Source: Sphingomonas sp. BK235
GTDB taxonomy: Bacteria > Pseudomonadota > Alphaproteobacteria > Sphingomonadales > Sphingomonadaceae
Assembly: GCF_004345855.1 (NCBI RefSeq)
Contig: NZ_SLXN01000001.1
Coordinates: forward strand, 868,001-932,000
DNA: 64,000 bases
Direction: 5' to 3'
A program made the position numbers and the translations under genes. Each line of letters starts with the position of its first letter. Position 1 is the first letter of the stretch. This document shows positions 48,083-56,810 of the stretch, one piece after another. Under the pieces are notes generated by a model. The model made no database searches. It saw nothing but the letters and a program-made list of their open reading frames with translations, and had not been told where the DNA came from.

Positions 48083-49216
48083 ATGACCATTGCCTTTCCG
48101 CACGACGCGCTGGTGTTCGGCCCTGACGACGTCGACCTGTCGCGCTCGCCGCTGGCGGGGCACCTCGACGCCGAGACCTATGTGCTGGGCGCGTTCAACC
48201 CGGGGATGACGCGGCTCGCCAGCGGCAATCTGCTGATGATGGTCCGCGTCGCCGAGGCGCTGCGCCACCCGGTGCGCGACCAGCAGATCGATGCGATCCG
48301 CTGGGATGGCGACCGCTACGTGCTCGACGCCTGGCCGCTGTCGCTGGTGGACACGTCGGACCCGCGCAAGTTCATGATGCGCGGCGGCGGGTGGAAGGTG
48401 ATGGCGCTGACCTCGCTGTCCTGGCTGCTGCCGGTCGAGCTCGATCCCAGCGGCACGCGCGTGGAGGCGGTCCACTACGACCGCGCGATCGCGCCGCGCG
48501 CCGCCTATCAATGCTATGGCGTCGAGGACGCGCGGATCAGCCGCGTCGACGGGCGCTATTATATGACCACCTGCTCGGTCAGCCCCGAGCGGCATTGCAC
48601 CACGCTCTACACCAGCGACGACGCGCTCGACTGGTCGCTGCGTGGCATCGTGCTGGATCATCAGAACAAGGACATGTTGATCTTCGAGGGCAAGGTGCGC
48701 GGCGCCTTCTGGGCGCAGACCCGGCCGCTCGGCGACCTGTATTTCGCTTACCCGCCCGAGGCCGAGTGGCGCGCCGGCCCGTCGATCAACCTCGCCACCT
48801 CGCCCGACGCGCTCCACTGGAAGCCGCACGACGCACCGGGCATCCGGCCCCATGCCAAGACCATGGCGACCGCGCGCATGGGGGGCGGGGCGCCCCCGGT
48901 GCTGACGACGGTGAACGGGCAGGAGGGCTGGCTGACCCTATGGCACGGCGTCGAACCGTCGGGCGTGGTCGGCATCTACCGCACTTATTGGACGCTGCTC
49001 GACCGCGACGACCCGTCGCGCGCGCTCGCCACCAGCGACGTCGCGCTGCTTGAGCCGGCGCCGGCGCTGACCGAGCCGCTCAAGGAGCAGATGTACCTGG
49101 ACAATGTCGTGTTCACCACGGGCATCGCCGACGGCGGCGATCATTGGGTCGTGGCGAGCGGGGAGGCGGATCTCGCGTGTCGGATCACGCACGTCCCCAA
49201 GGACGCGATCGGCTGA
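48083..49216 (+). CDS. GH130-like glycosidase or phosphorylase
   Basis: 377 aa, cytoplasmic (no signal peptide). Five-bladed propeller with GH130 hallmarks: NPGMTRLASGNLLMMVRV, YGVEDARISRVDGRYYMTTCS (catalytic Asp in EDAR), HQNKDMLIFEGKVRG, GGGAPPVLTT and GWLTLWHGVE. GH130 members mostly phosphorolyse beta-mannosides (beta-1,4 or beta-1,2) to mannose 1-phosphate. The residues around the active site deviate from the usual EDPR, so the activity may differ. Operon with an SDR and a hydrolase; ends at a hairpin. Confidence 0.8.
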   Translation: MTIAFPHDALVFGPDDVDLSRSPLAGHLDAETYVLGAFNPGMTRLASGNLLMMVRVAEALRHPVRDQQIDAIRWDGDRYVLDAWPLSLVDTSDPRKFMMRGGGWKVMALTSLSWLLPVELDPSGTRVEAVHYDRAIAPRAAYQCYGVEDARISRVDGRYYMTTCSVSPERHCTTLYTSDDALDWSLRGIVLDHQNKDMLIFEGKVRGAFWAQTRPLGDLYFAYPPEAEWRAGPSINLATSPDALHWKPHDAPGIRPHAKTMATARMGGGAPPVLTTVNGQEGWLTLWHGVEPSGVVGIYRTYWTLLDRDDPSRALATSDVALLEPAPALTEPLKEQMYLDNVVFTTGIADGGDHWVVASGEADLACRITHVPKDAIG

Positions 49217-49231
49217 TCACGTCGGAGAGCT

Positions 49232-49257
49232 GCCGGCGCCGCTCAGGCGACGCCGGC
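49232..49257. terminator. Bidirectional terminator-like hairpin
   Basis: Stem GCCGGCG/CGCCGGC around a 12-base loop, between the convergent GH130-like gene and the small membrane protein gene. No T-tract on either strand. Confidence 0.45.
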
Positions 49258-49264
49258 GCGCCGG

Positions 49265-49507
49265 TCAGTTGCTGTCCGAATCGTCGTCGTCGTCGACCGC
49301 GATGATGACGCCCGCGACCACCACGGCGGCGGCGAGCACCAGCCCGACGATCGCGCCCGGCGCGGCGAGCTCGCTCTTGCCCTTGGCGGCGGCCGAGGCG
49401 CGCGCCGACTTGGCGACCGACAGCGAGGAGGCGGGATTGGCGGCGGCGAGCGCCGGGGTGGCGGTGAGCGCCAGCGCGCTCGCGCCGGCGATGATCGACT
49501 TCAGCAT
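49265..49507 (-). CDS. Small exported membrane protein with acidic tail
   Basis: 80 aa. Signal peptide (about 1-21, cut near ALAAA), a short charged middle (SLSVAKSARASAAAKGKSE), a hydrophobic helix (PGAIVGLVLAAAVVVAGVIIAV, about 50-71) and an acidic end DDDDDSDSN. Start ATG at 49507 with AAGGGAG before it. No known family recognised; similar tiny proteins with a D-rich end are common in sphingomonads. Convergent with the GH130-like gene. Confidence 0.72.
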   Translation of the reverse strand: MLKSIIAGASALALTATPALAAANPASSLSVAKSARASAAAKGKSELAAPGAIVGLVLAAAVVVAGVIIAVDDDDDSDSN

Positions 49508-49640
49508 TGAGAGACTCCCTTGGTCCAACGAGCGCCGGCCAACGGCCGCACCACCCGCAATTTACTTTAAGCACGAGAGTTGCGGTTAAATCTCGCCGCG
49601 GGCGGGTGCGTCGTCGCTTTCGCTCGGCTATGTGGCCGAC

Positions 49641-50777
49641 ATGTCACAGCCGCTCTCCCTGCTCCATGTCCTGCCGAGCTTCGATCTCGACGCGCGTGGG
49701 GCGCGCGTCGCGCGGCTGATGACCGCGTTCGGCGCCCGCGCGCGGCACCGGTTGGTGGTGGCCGACGCCACGCGGCTGGGCGCGCGCGCGCGCGTCGGCA
49801 CCGGCGTTCGCTATGAGATCGCGCAGGACGCGCCGCCGCTCGCGGGAAAGCCCTCGCTCGCGCGCTACGAGGCTTGGGCGCGATTGACGCACGGCCATGA
49901 TCTGGTGCTCACCTACGACTGGGCGGCGATCGACGCGGTGATGGCGCGGCGCGTCTTCGCTCGGCGGATGCCGCCGGTGATCCACCATGAGGACGGGTTC
50001 GTCGACGCCGAGGCGGGCGGGCTGCGCCGTGACCGCACCATCTATCGTCGGCTCGCGCTGTCGGCGGCGCAGGCGCTGGTGGTGCCGAGCCACGCGCTCG
50101 AGCGGATCGCGCTGGAGACCTGGAAGCAGCCGCGCGCGCGCGTCCACCGTATCGCCACCGGCATCGACACCGCGCTCTATGCCGCGCGCCCCGACCCACG
50201 CGCGATCCCCGGCTTCGTCCGTGACGAACGCGTGCTGACGATCGGCGCGGTCGGCGCGCTCCTCCCGCACAAGGATCTTTCCGCGCTGGTCCGCGCGGTC
50301 GGCGGCCTGTCGACTCGCTTCCGGCTGGTGATCGTGGGCACCGGGCCCGAGCGCGCCGCGATCGAGCGCGCCGCGCTGGCGATGGGGATCGACGATCGCG
50401 TCCTGCTCGCCGGCGCGGTCGAACGGCCCTATCGCTTTCTCGGGCTGTTCGACCTGCTTGCCCTGTCCTCGACGAGCGAACAATCGCCCACCAGCGTGAT
50501 CGAGGCGATGGCGGCGGGGCTGCCGGTGGTAAGCCCGCCCGTGGGCGACGTGGCGGAGATGGTCGCGCCCGACAACCTGCCTTATATCACCGAGCATCAC
50601 GGCGAGGTGCGGCTGCGCGACGCGATCCAGGAGTTGGCGGCGGATCCCGGCTTACGCGCACGGATCGGCGCCGCCAACCGCGCCAAAGCGCAGGCGGCGT
50701 TCGACGAAGCGGACATGATCCGGCGGTACGCGACGCTCTATGCCGCGGCCGCGGGTCGGCCGGCCTGTCTCGGTTGA
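49641..50777 (+). CDS. Glycosyltransferase family 4
   Basis: 378 aa. GT-B fold with N-terminal LLHVLPSFDLDARGARVARL and the GT4 donor-site block RVLTIGAVGALLPHKDLSALVRAV, IVGTGPERAAIERAA, then SSTSEQSPTSVIEAMAAGLPVVSPPVGDVAEMV with the E-x7-E pattern. Probably transfers a sugar from a nucleotide donor onto a lipid or polysaccharide; no cluster of such genes is nearby, so the product is unknown. ATG at 49641 chosen over a GTG three codons earlier; neither has a strong ribosome site. Confidence 0.9.
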   Translation: MSQPLSLLHVLPSFDLDARGARVARLMTAFGARARHRLVVADATRLGARARVGTGVRYEIAQDAPPLAGKPSLARYEAWARLTHGHDLVLTYDWAAIDAVMARRVFARRMPPVIHHEDGFVDAEAGGLRRDRTIYRRLALSAAQALVVPSHALERIALETWKQPRARVHRIATGIDTALYAARPDPRAIPGFVRDERVLTIGAVGALLPHKDLSALVRAVGGLSTRFRLVIVGTGPERAAIERAALAMGIDDRVLLAGAVERPYRFLGLFDLLALSSTSEQSPTSVIEAMAAGLPVVSPPVGDVAEMVAPDNLPYITEHHGEVRLRDAIQELAADPGLRARIGAANRAKAQAAFDEADMIRRYATLYAAAAGRPACLG

Positions 50778-50851
50778 GTCGCAATTTTGTCGCGTTGCGG
50801 CCCGATTGCTTTATACGGGCGCGCTGGATCAGCGATAGAAGTGGGAATAGC

Positions 50852-52255
50852 GTGTTCAAGGGCCTGAAGCCGATCGTCTATGGAGGCCGCGAGGTGTGGC
50901 CGCTGGTGGAGGGGGGCAAAGGCGTCGCCGCCACCAATCACGCCTCGGCCGGCGCCTGGGCGGCGGCGGGCGGGATCGGCACGGTCTCCGCGGTCAACGC
51001 CGACAGCTATGATCCCGAGGGGCGCATCATCCCCCAGGTCTATCGCGCGCTGACGCGACGCGAGCGCCACGAGGAGCTGATCGCTTATGCGATCGACGGC
51101 GCGGTCCAGCAGGTGCAGCGCGCCTGGGACATCGCGGGCGGCAAGGGCGCGATCAACATCAACGTGTTGTGGGAGATGGGCGGCGCGCAGCGCGTGTTGC
51201 ACGGCGTATTGGAGCGGACCCGCGGCCTGGTGGCGGGGGTCACCTGCGGCGCGGGCATGCCGTACAAGCTGAGCGAGATCGCTGCGTCCTACAATGTCAG
51301 CTACCTGCCGATCGTCAGCTCGGGCCGCGCCTTCCGCGCGCTGTGGAAGCGCGCCTATTCCAAGGCGAGCGAGTGGCTCGCCGCGGTGGTCTACGAGGAT
51401 CCCTGGCTCGCCGGCGGCCACAACGGCCTGTCCAACGCCGAGGACCCGCTCAAGCCCGAGGACCCGTACCCGCGCGTGAAGGCGCTGCGCGAGACGATGC
51501 GCGAGGGGGGCATCCCCGACACCACGCCGATCGTGATGGCGGGCGGCGTCTGGTACCTGCGCGACTGGAACCACTGGATCGACAATCCCGAGCTCGGCAC
51601 CATCGCCTTCCAGTACGGCACGCGCCCCTTGCTGACGCGCGAGAGCCCGATCCCCGAGGCGTGGAAGGCCAAGCTGATGGAGATAGAGGAGGGCGAGGTG
51701 CTGCTCCATCGCTTCTCGCCGACCGGATTCTACTCCTCCGCGGTGCGCAACCCCTTCCTGCGCTCGCTCGAGGCGCGGTCAGAGCGCCAGATCGCTTTCT
51801 CGACGCAGGAGGCGGGCGACCACGTCTTCCAGCTCGACGTCGGCGTGAAGGGCAAGAACTTCTGGGTGACGCGCAACGACCTGCTCCGCGCGCGCCAATG
51901 GTTCGGCGAGGGCTTCACCGACGCGATCAAGACTCCTGACAACACGCTCGTCTTCGTCTCGCCCGGCGAGAAGACCGAGATTCGCAAGGACCAGGCCGAT
52001 TGCATGGGCTGCCTCAGCCAGTGCCTGTTCTCGAGCTGGGCAGATACCGAGACCAACTCGACCGGCCGGCTCGCCGACCCGCGCAGCTTCTGCATCCAGA
52101 AGACGCTGCAGGACATCGCGCACGGCGGCGACACCGACCAGAATCTGATGTTCGCCGGTCACGCCGCCTATAATTTCAAGCGTGATCCCTTCTATTCGAA
52201 CGGCTTCGTGCCGACGGTGCAGCAGCTGGTCGATCGCATCCTGACCGGCGACTGA
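50852..52255 (+). CDS. Nitronate monooxygenase-like flavoprotein
   Basis: 467 aa. FMN-binding TIM-barrel family (2-nitropropane dioxygenase/NMO). Motifs: NHASAGAWAAAGGIGTVSA (about 31-49), GVTCGAGMPYKLSEI (about 128-142), IVMAGGVW for phosphate binding and FQYGTRPLLT. The C-terminal third is longer than in typical NMOs and carries DCMGCLSQC plus SFCIQKT, possibly a metal or iron-sulfur site. True nitronate activity is therefore not certain. GTG at 50852 with AGTGGGAA before it; 74 bases after the GT4 gene. Confidence 0.85.
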   Translation: MFKGLKPIVYGGREVWPLVEGGKGVAATNHASAGAWAAAGGIGTVSAVNADSYDPEGRIIPQVYRALTRRERHEELIAYAIDGAVQQVQRAWDIAGGKGAININVLWEMGGAQRVLHGVLERTRGLVAGVTCGAGMPYKLSEIAASYNVSYLPIVSSGRAFRALWKRAYSKASEWLAAVVYEDPWLAGGHNGLSNAEDPLKPEDPYPRVKALRETMREGGIPDTTPIVMAGGVWYLRDWNHWIDNPELGTIAFQYGTRPLLTRESPIPEAWKAKLMEIEEGEVLLHRFSPTGFYSSAVRNPFLRSLEARSERQIAFSTQEAGDHVFQLDVGVKGKNFWVTRNDLLRARQWFGEGFTDAIKTPDNTLVFVSPGEKTEIRKDQADCMGCLSQCLFSSWADTETNSTGRLADPRSFCIQKTLQDIAHGGDTDQNLMFAGHAAYNFKRDPFYSNGFVPTVQQLVDRILTGD

Positions 52256-52260
52256 GCCGC

Positions 52261-52701
52261 GTGGCGCCGCTCGCGGCCACGCTCGACGTCGTCGCGGAGG
52301 CGCTGCGCGACGCGCGCGCGCCCTGGTGGGTGATCGGCAGCGCGGCCGCGTGGCTTCACGGCGCCGCCACCACGGTGGACGACGTTGACGTGCTGCTCGG
52401 CGGCGACGATGCGCGCGCGATGATCGCGGGTTGGACGGGCAGGGTCACACTCGGCGCGGCGGGGGAACGTTTCCGCTCCTCGCCCATCGCGCGCCTGTCC
52501 GGCGCGGCCCTGCCGATCGAGGTCATGACGGGTTTGCACGTGCGCGTCGCAGACGGCTGGCGCGCGGTAGCGCCCGCGACGCGGACGCCGGTGGGCCGGG
52601 TCTATGTGCCCGAGCGCGGCGAGTTGATCGCTATTCTGACACTCTTCGGCCGGCAGAAGGACCGCCACCGCGTCGAGCTGCTGCGCGCGGGCCCGGGCTG
52701 A
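52261..52701 (+). CDS. Minimal nucleotidyltransferase-like protein
   Basis: 146 aa. WVIGSAAAWLHGAATTVDDVDVLL (about 23-46) resembles the G-S/G...D-x-D core of small nucleotidyltransferases (AbiEii/MNT-type) that lack a full catalytic domain. ELIAILTLFGRQKDRHRVELL near the end is also typical. GTG start 6 bases after the upstream stop. Unlike toxin-antitoxin examples there is no HEPN or AbiEi partner gene. Could be an enzyme or a decayed one. Confidence 0.65.
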   Translation: MAPLAATLDVVAEALRDARAPWWVIGSAAAWLHGAATTVDDVDVLLGGDDARAMIAGWTGRVTLGAAGERFRSSPIARLSGAALPIEVMTGLHVRVADGWRAVAPATRTPVGRVYVPERGELIAILTLFGRQKDRHRVELLRAGPG

Positions 52702-52718
52702 GCGACTGCGGGCGGCGG

Positions 52719-52750
52719 CGGCGCGCGGCAGTACCGACGGCCGCGCGCCG
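52719..52750. terminator. Strong hairpin between convergent genes
   Basis: Perfect 11-bp stem CGGCGCGCGGC/GCCGCGCGCCG with a 10-base loop, placed between the stops of the nucleotidyltransferase-like gene and the small lipoprotein gene. No T-tract. Confidence 0.5.
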
Positions 52751-52760
52751 CGGTCGCGTG

Positions 52761-52952
52761 TCAGTCGACGACGGTGCCGACCACCGCGCCCGCGGTCCCG
52801 CCGACCGCCGCGCCTTTCTCGACGCTGCCGCCGGTCGCCGCCGCGACACCCGCGCCACCGGCGCCGCCGATCGCGGCACCGCGCAGCGTCGAGCAGGCCG
52901 ACAGGCTCACCGCGCCGGCGACGAGAAGGGTGGGGAGGATGAGGCTACGCAT
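52761..52952 (-). CDS. Small glycine-zipper lipoprotein
   Basis: 63 aa. Signal peptide ending in lipobox SLSA-C (C20), then a glycine-rich segment (GAAIGGAGGAGVAAATGG and GAAVGGTAGAVVG) of the glycine-zipper (OmpA/SlyB-type) kind. Likely an outer-membrane lipoprotein of envelope maintenance, comparable to OsmB-like proteins. AGGGAAG precedes the ATG. Single gene. Confidence 0.8.
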   Translation of the reverse strand: MRSLILPTLLVAGAVSLSACSTLRGAAIGGAGGAGVAAATGGSVEKGAAVGGTAGAVVGTVVD

Positions 52953-53130
52953 GATGGGCTTCCCTGTGCTGGATGAGGTGCCCGCTCCAATGAGGCGCGC
53001 GGCGATGGGTTCCATCGCGCAACCTTTCGTCACGCTGTGGCGCGATGGGCGGCGAGGATGACGCGCGCGCAACATCGCCGACATGCCGCGGACACGTGCG
53101 TCGGCGACGGGAGGGGCGAGGAGATCGCTC

Positions 53131-53307
53131 ATGCCGCACGACCGTCACGCCGACTACCATGCCGCCCGCGCGCGCACCGAAGCCGTCCGCGCGATCAGCG
53201 CGACCAGCGCCGCGGCGGCCGCGGTGCATCAGGAGCTCTGCCTGCGCTACACGGGCCGGCTGCTCGCCGCTCTGGTGCTGGGTGCGGCGGACAAGGGCGG
53301 CGAGTGA
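53131..53307 (+). CDS. Small hypothetical protein
   Basis: 58 aa, MPHDRHADYHAARARTEAVR onward, mostly helical and Ala-rich. The ATG at 53131 has a good AGGAG 8 bases upstream, and the pattern HADYHAARARTE with an AAxxH helix is similar to short proteins found widely in alphaproteobacteria. No function known. Confidence 0.6.
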   Translation: MPHDRHADYHAARARTEAVRAISATSAAAAAVHQELCLRYTGRLLAALVLGAADKGGE

Positions 53308-53773
53308 GCGCGGCGGCGTGGCTGTCCTACGCTTGCCGAACCGTGCGAGGGGCAAGGGGTCTCGATGCGCGATTGAGTGTCGGCAGAGAGACGATCCCGT
53401 TCGTAAAGAAAACAATAGGTTATCGTGTTTTTCTTATGAGCAATAGGAGGAGCGTGTCGCCACGCCGTCCCGCTTTCGTCGCTACCAAGGCAATTGTGTG
53501 GCGCGAGCAAGATGCTCCTCGCGGCGGGCCGCCGCTCGCGCGCCTTGCCCTTGTACGTGCCCGTGCCGGATTGATTGTTCCACGTTCGATACGGCAGACC
53601 AGTATGCTCATCATAGAGGAGCGCGTCATCCCGGGCTCGACCCGGGATCCATCATGCCGCGGACGCCGCTCTCGCGGTAGGATGGTTCCCGGCTCAAGGC
53701 CGGGATGACGGAGTGGAGGAACAGCGAACTTTCCCCACTCGCGACCGGACATTCACAACATTCGCGCGCCGGG
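53308..53773. other. Gap with AT-rich segment and repeat
   Basis: No credible gene. It contains an unusually AT-rich stretch (53404-53436, TAAAGAAAACA...TGTTTTTCTTA, an imperfect inverted repeat) and, at its right end, palindromic repeat copy 7. An open frame starting at 53437 reads into the repeat and is not believed. Confidence 0.55.
53624..53710. repeat. Dispersed palindromic repeat, copy 7 (CCCGG subtype)
   Basis: 29-base arms (53624-53652 and 53682-53710; CGTCATCCCGG.../...CCGGGATGACG) with several mismatches and a 29-base centre, slightly shorter than the other copies. Lies downstream of the 2-hydroxyacid dehydrogenase gene. Confidence 0.85.
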
Positions 53774-54772
53774 TCAGACCCAGCCTTCCAGCACCTGGTC
53801 GGGTGGTCGGTGGCCGTCGGCCCAGGTCCGGATATTGGCGATCACTCGCTCGCCCGAGGCGACGCGCCCCTCGTAGGTGGCCGACCCCATGTGCGGGGTC
53901 ATCACCACGTTGGGCAAGGCGAGCAGCCGCGGGTCGATCTCGGGTTCATGGCGCCACACGTCCAGCCCCGCGCCGGCGAGCCGCCCCGCCTCCAGCGCGT
54001 CGACGAGCGCTTCCTCGTCGAGGATTCCGCCCCGGCTCGCGTTGATCACGAAGACGTGCGGGCGCAGCAGCGCGATCCGGCGCCGGTCGATCAGGTCGCG
54101 GCTGTCGGGGTTGAGCGGCGTGTGGATCGTGAGCACGTCGACCGCGCCGAGCAGATCGTCGAGGTCGGCGTGCCACGTCGCGCCGAACTCGGCCTCCACC
54201 GCGGCGGGCAGGCGGCGCCGGTTGTGATAGTGGATCGCCAGCCCGAACGCGCGGGCACGCCGCGCCACCGCCTGGCCGATCCGCCCCATGCCGACGATCC
54301 CCAGCACCTTGCCGCCGATGCGATAGCCGAGCATCCCGCCGGGGCTCCATCCGCTCCACTGGCCCGACCGCACCAGCTTCTCGCCCTCGGCGAGCCGGCG
54401 CGGGACCGAGACGATCAGCGCCATCGTCATGTCGGCGGTGTCTTCGGTGAGGACGCCGGGCGTGTTGGTGACGATGATGTCGCGCGCGCGCGCGGCGCGC
54501 AGGTCGATATGGTTCACCCCCGCGCCGAAATTGGCGATCAGCCGCAGCCGCTCGCCCGCGCCCGCGATCAGGGCGGCATCGATCGTGTCGGTGACGGAGG
54601 GCACCAGCACGTCGCTGTCCGCCATCGCGGCGACGAGCCGTTCGCGCGGGAGCGGGCGGTCGCCGCGGTTGTTGGTGGCGTCGAACAATTGTTCGAGCCG
54701 CTGCATCACCACCTCGGGCAGTTCGCGCGTGACGGTCACCTTGGGGTGGGCGCAGCGTCGCAGATCGGCCAT
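53774..54772 (-). CDS. D-2-hydroxyacid dehydrogenase
   Basis: 332 aa. NAD(P)-dependent; reduces 2-oxo acids such as glyoxylate or hydroxypyruvate, or acts in reverse. Rossmann GIVGMGRIGQ (about 157-166), catalytic Arg in NASRGGI, Glu in HEPEIDP and His in TPHMGSAT. The VTRELPEVVMQRL opening and GVNHIDL fit the glyoxylate reductase (GyaR/GhrB) branch. ATG at 54772. Divergent from the SH3 gene. Confidence 0.92.
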   Translation of the reverse strand: MADLRRCAHPKVTVTRELPEVVMQRLEQLFDATNNRGDRPLPRERLVAAMADSDVLVPSVTDTIDAALIAGAGERLRLIANFGAGVNHIDLRAARARDIIVTNTPGVLTEDTADMTMALIVSVPRRLAEGEKLVRSGQWSGWSPGGMLGYRIGGKVLGIVGMGRIGQAVARRARAFGLAIHYHNRRRLPAAVEAEFGATWHADLDDLLGAVDVLTIHTPLNPDSRDLIDRRRIALLRPHVFVINASRGGILDEEALVDALEAGRLAGAGLDVWRHEPEIDPRLLALPNVVMTPHMGSATYEGRVASGERVIANIRTWADGHRPPDQVLEGWV

Positions 54773-54854
54773 GCGCCCGAATTGGCGCAGCCCCGGACGG
54801 GCGTCAACGGGTAGACGGTTGATGGCGGCTCGCGCGCCGCATAGGAGATCGAGG

Positions 54855-55361
54855 GTGAACAGCGGGATCTCAGCGGCACGCCGCGCCCTGGCGGCGGCGG
54901 TGATGGTGGCGGCACTGGCGTGCGGCGTGGCGGCGGACGCCGCGCCCGATCAGCGCGAGCCGCCTTATTATGCCTCGCTCAGCCCGTCGCGCGCGCGGAT
55001 GCGGACCGGGCCGGGGCGCACCTTCCCGTCGAGCTGGGTCTATGTCCGCGCCGACCTGCCGGTGCGCGTCGTCGCGGTGTTCAAGGAATGGCGCAGGGTG
55101 GAGGATCCGGGCGGGACGCAGGGCTGGATGCTCGGGACGCTGGTCAGCCACACGCGCACCGCGATCGTCACCGGGGGCGAGCCTGCCGAGCTGCGCGACC
55201 GCCCCGGCGGGCCGCACGTCCTGTGGCGCGCGCAGCCGGGGGTGGTCGGGCGATTGAGCCAGTGCGGCAACGGTTGGTGCCGGTTCGACGTCCACGGGCA
55301 GGCGGGCTTCGTCCAGACCGAGCGGCTGTGGGGCGTCGCCCCGGGCGAGGTGCTGCCATGA
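54855..55361 (+). CDS. Exported protein with bacterial SH3 domains
   Basis: 168 aa. Signal peptide (ALAAAVMVAALACGVAADA). Residues about 45-95 (SRARMRTGPGRTFPSSWVY, WRRVEDPGGTQGWMLGTL) form a clear SH3-like domain of the SH3_4 kind, and a second degenerate copy follows (GGEPAELRDRPGG, GWCRFDVHGQAGFVQ). Probably periplasmic, with cell-wall or protein-binding tasks. GTG at 54855 preferred (AGGAG 7 bases before it); an ATG at 54822 in frame is the alternative. The stop overlaps the nadC start (ATGA). Confidence 0.85.
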   Translation: MNSGISAARRALAAAVMVAALACGVAADAAPDQREPPYYASLSPSRARMRTGPGRTFPSSWVYVRADLPVRVVAVFKEWRRVEDPGGTQGWMLGTLVSHTRTAIVTGGEPAELRDRPGGPHVLWRAQPGVVGRLSQCGNGWCRFDVHGQAGFVQTERLWGVAPGEVLP

Positions 55362-56203
55362 CCTTCGCGCTCGACGGGTTCGACACCGCTGCCTTCGTCG
55401 CCGCGACGCTGGCCGAGGATCTCGGCGACGCGGGCGACATCACCTCCGCGGCAGTGATCCCGGCGGAGGCGCGCTTCACCGCGGTGATGGACAGCCGCGA
55501 CGCGATCACGGTGTGCGGGCTCGAACTCGCCGCCGCTTTCTTCCGCCGGCTCGATCCCGCCGCGATGATCGAGCCGCTGGTGCGCGACGGCGAGCGCGTC
55601 GCGCCCGGTACCGCGCTGCTGCGCGTCACTGGCGCGGCGCGTGCGATCCTCACCGCGGAACGATCCGCGCTCAACACGGTCCAGCACCTGTCCGGGATCG
55701 CGACGCTGACCGCCACCTATGTCGCCGCGCTGGCGGGGACGGGCGCGACGCTGCTCGACACGCGCAAGACGATCCCCGGGCTGCGCCGGCTGGAGAAATA
55801 TGCCACGCGCACGGGCGGGGCGCGCAACCATCGCATGGGCCTGTGGGACGCGGCGATGATCAAGGACAATCACGTCGCGGTCGCGGGCGGTGTCGGCCGC
55901 GCCGCGGCGCTCGCGCGCGCCGCGGGGATCGCGGACATCATCGTCGAGGTCGATCGGCTCGACCAGATCCTGCCCGCGCTCGACGCCGGGGCGACGCACC
56001 TGCTGCTCGACAACATGCCGCCCGCGGTGCTGCGCGAGGCGGTAGCGCTGGTCGGGGGGCGTGTGCCGACCGAGGCTTCTGGGGGCGTGTCGCTGCAGAC
56101 GATCGGTGCGATCGGCGCGACCGGGGTGACCTATGTCAGCGTCGGGCGCATCACCCAGTCGGCACCGGCCGCGGATATCGGGCTCGACGTCGCCGCGGCG
56201 TGA
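55358..56203 (+). CDS. nadC: Nicotinate-nucleotide pyrophosphorylase (carboxylating)
   Basis: 281 aa. Turns quinolinate and PRPP into nicotinate mononucleotide in de novo NAD synthesis. Conserved: AEDLGDAGDITS (19-30), SALNTVQHLSGIATLT, LLDTRKTIPGLR, RTGGARNHRMGLWD, IKDNH and EASGGVSL near the phosphate site. The ATG overlaps the SH3 gene stop. nadA and nadB are not in the window. Confidence 0.95.
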   Translation: MTFALDGFDTAAFVAATLAEDLGDAGDITSAAVIPAEARFTAVMDSRDAITVCGLELAAAFFRRLDPAAMIEPLVRDGERVAPGTALLRVTGAARAILTAERSALNTVQHLSGIATLTATYVAALAGTGATLLDTRKTIPGLRRLEKYATRTGGARNHRMGLWDAAMIKDNHVAVAGGVGRAAALARAAGIADIIVEVDRLDQILPALDAGATHLLLDNMPPAVLREAVALVGGRVPTEASGGVSLQTIGAIGATGVTYVSVGRITQSAPAADIGLDVAAA

Positions 56204-56252
56204 GTCAGCCTCCCCGCGCGGCGCGTCTACAATAGCCCGGGAGGTATGGGCG

Positions 56253-56726
56253 ATGGGAGAAGCGTGGCGGGCGCGGGAAGCAGGAGCGGCGCGAGCGGAT
56301 GGCGTGATCACGGCAGCCGCGCCGCTTCCGATCTCCCTCGCTGCGTCATGCTATTATGCGGTGGCGCTGTGTTATCTGTTGCAGCTTGCGCCCATAGGCT
56401 CAGGACCGAACGCGCCCGTGATGTGGTACGCCGCTGCGCTGGTGATACAGGTCGGCCTTGCGGTGGTGACGCTGTCGCTCGCGCTTCTGGTGGCGCGGCG
56501 GCGTAGTCGCGTCGCCTGGGTGATGCTGATGACTCTCGCCGTCATCCATCTCGTCGCCCGTCGAGAACTCATTCTGTCCCCGACGACATGGTACCCGACG
56601 GCGATGCCCGCGCGGGTCGCCTGGCCGCTCTACGTCACGACCATGAGGCTCCTGCTCGAGACCGTCGCGTCGGCCCTGCTCGCCTTGCCCCCGGCGGTTT
56701 CGTGGATCTGGCAAGGTCAGCGGTGA
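56253..56726 (+). CDS. Small membrane protein, four predicted helices
   Basis: 157 aa. Hydrophobic stretches at about 26-45, 57-83, 86-101 and 124-150 with short loops. Not recognised. ATG at 56253 with GGGAGG about 8 bases before it. Similar in size and topology to the next gene (short N-terminus, W-rich loops), so the two may be distant paralogues, but sequence identity is low. Confidence 0.65.
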   Translation: MGEAWRAREAGAARADGVITAAAPLPISLAASCYYAVALCYLLQLAPIGSGPNAPVMWYAAALVIQVGLAVVTLSLALLVARRRSRVAWVMLMTLAVIHLVARRELILSPTTWYPTAMPARVAWPLYVTTMRLLLETVASALLALPPAVSWIWQGQR

Positions 56727-56810
56727 ACAAAGCCGGGAACGACAGCATGTGCTCGCTTGCGTCGGCGCGCCCGCCAGCGCAGAGCGCGCGCGCAACCATG
56801 AGAGGTCATC

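Noticed and set aside
53437..53700. Open frame beginning MSNRRSVSPRR
   Set aside because: Runs through repeat copy 7; the later residues are the translation of the palindrome. No homologous look.
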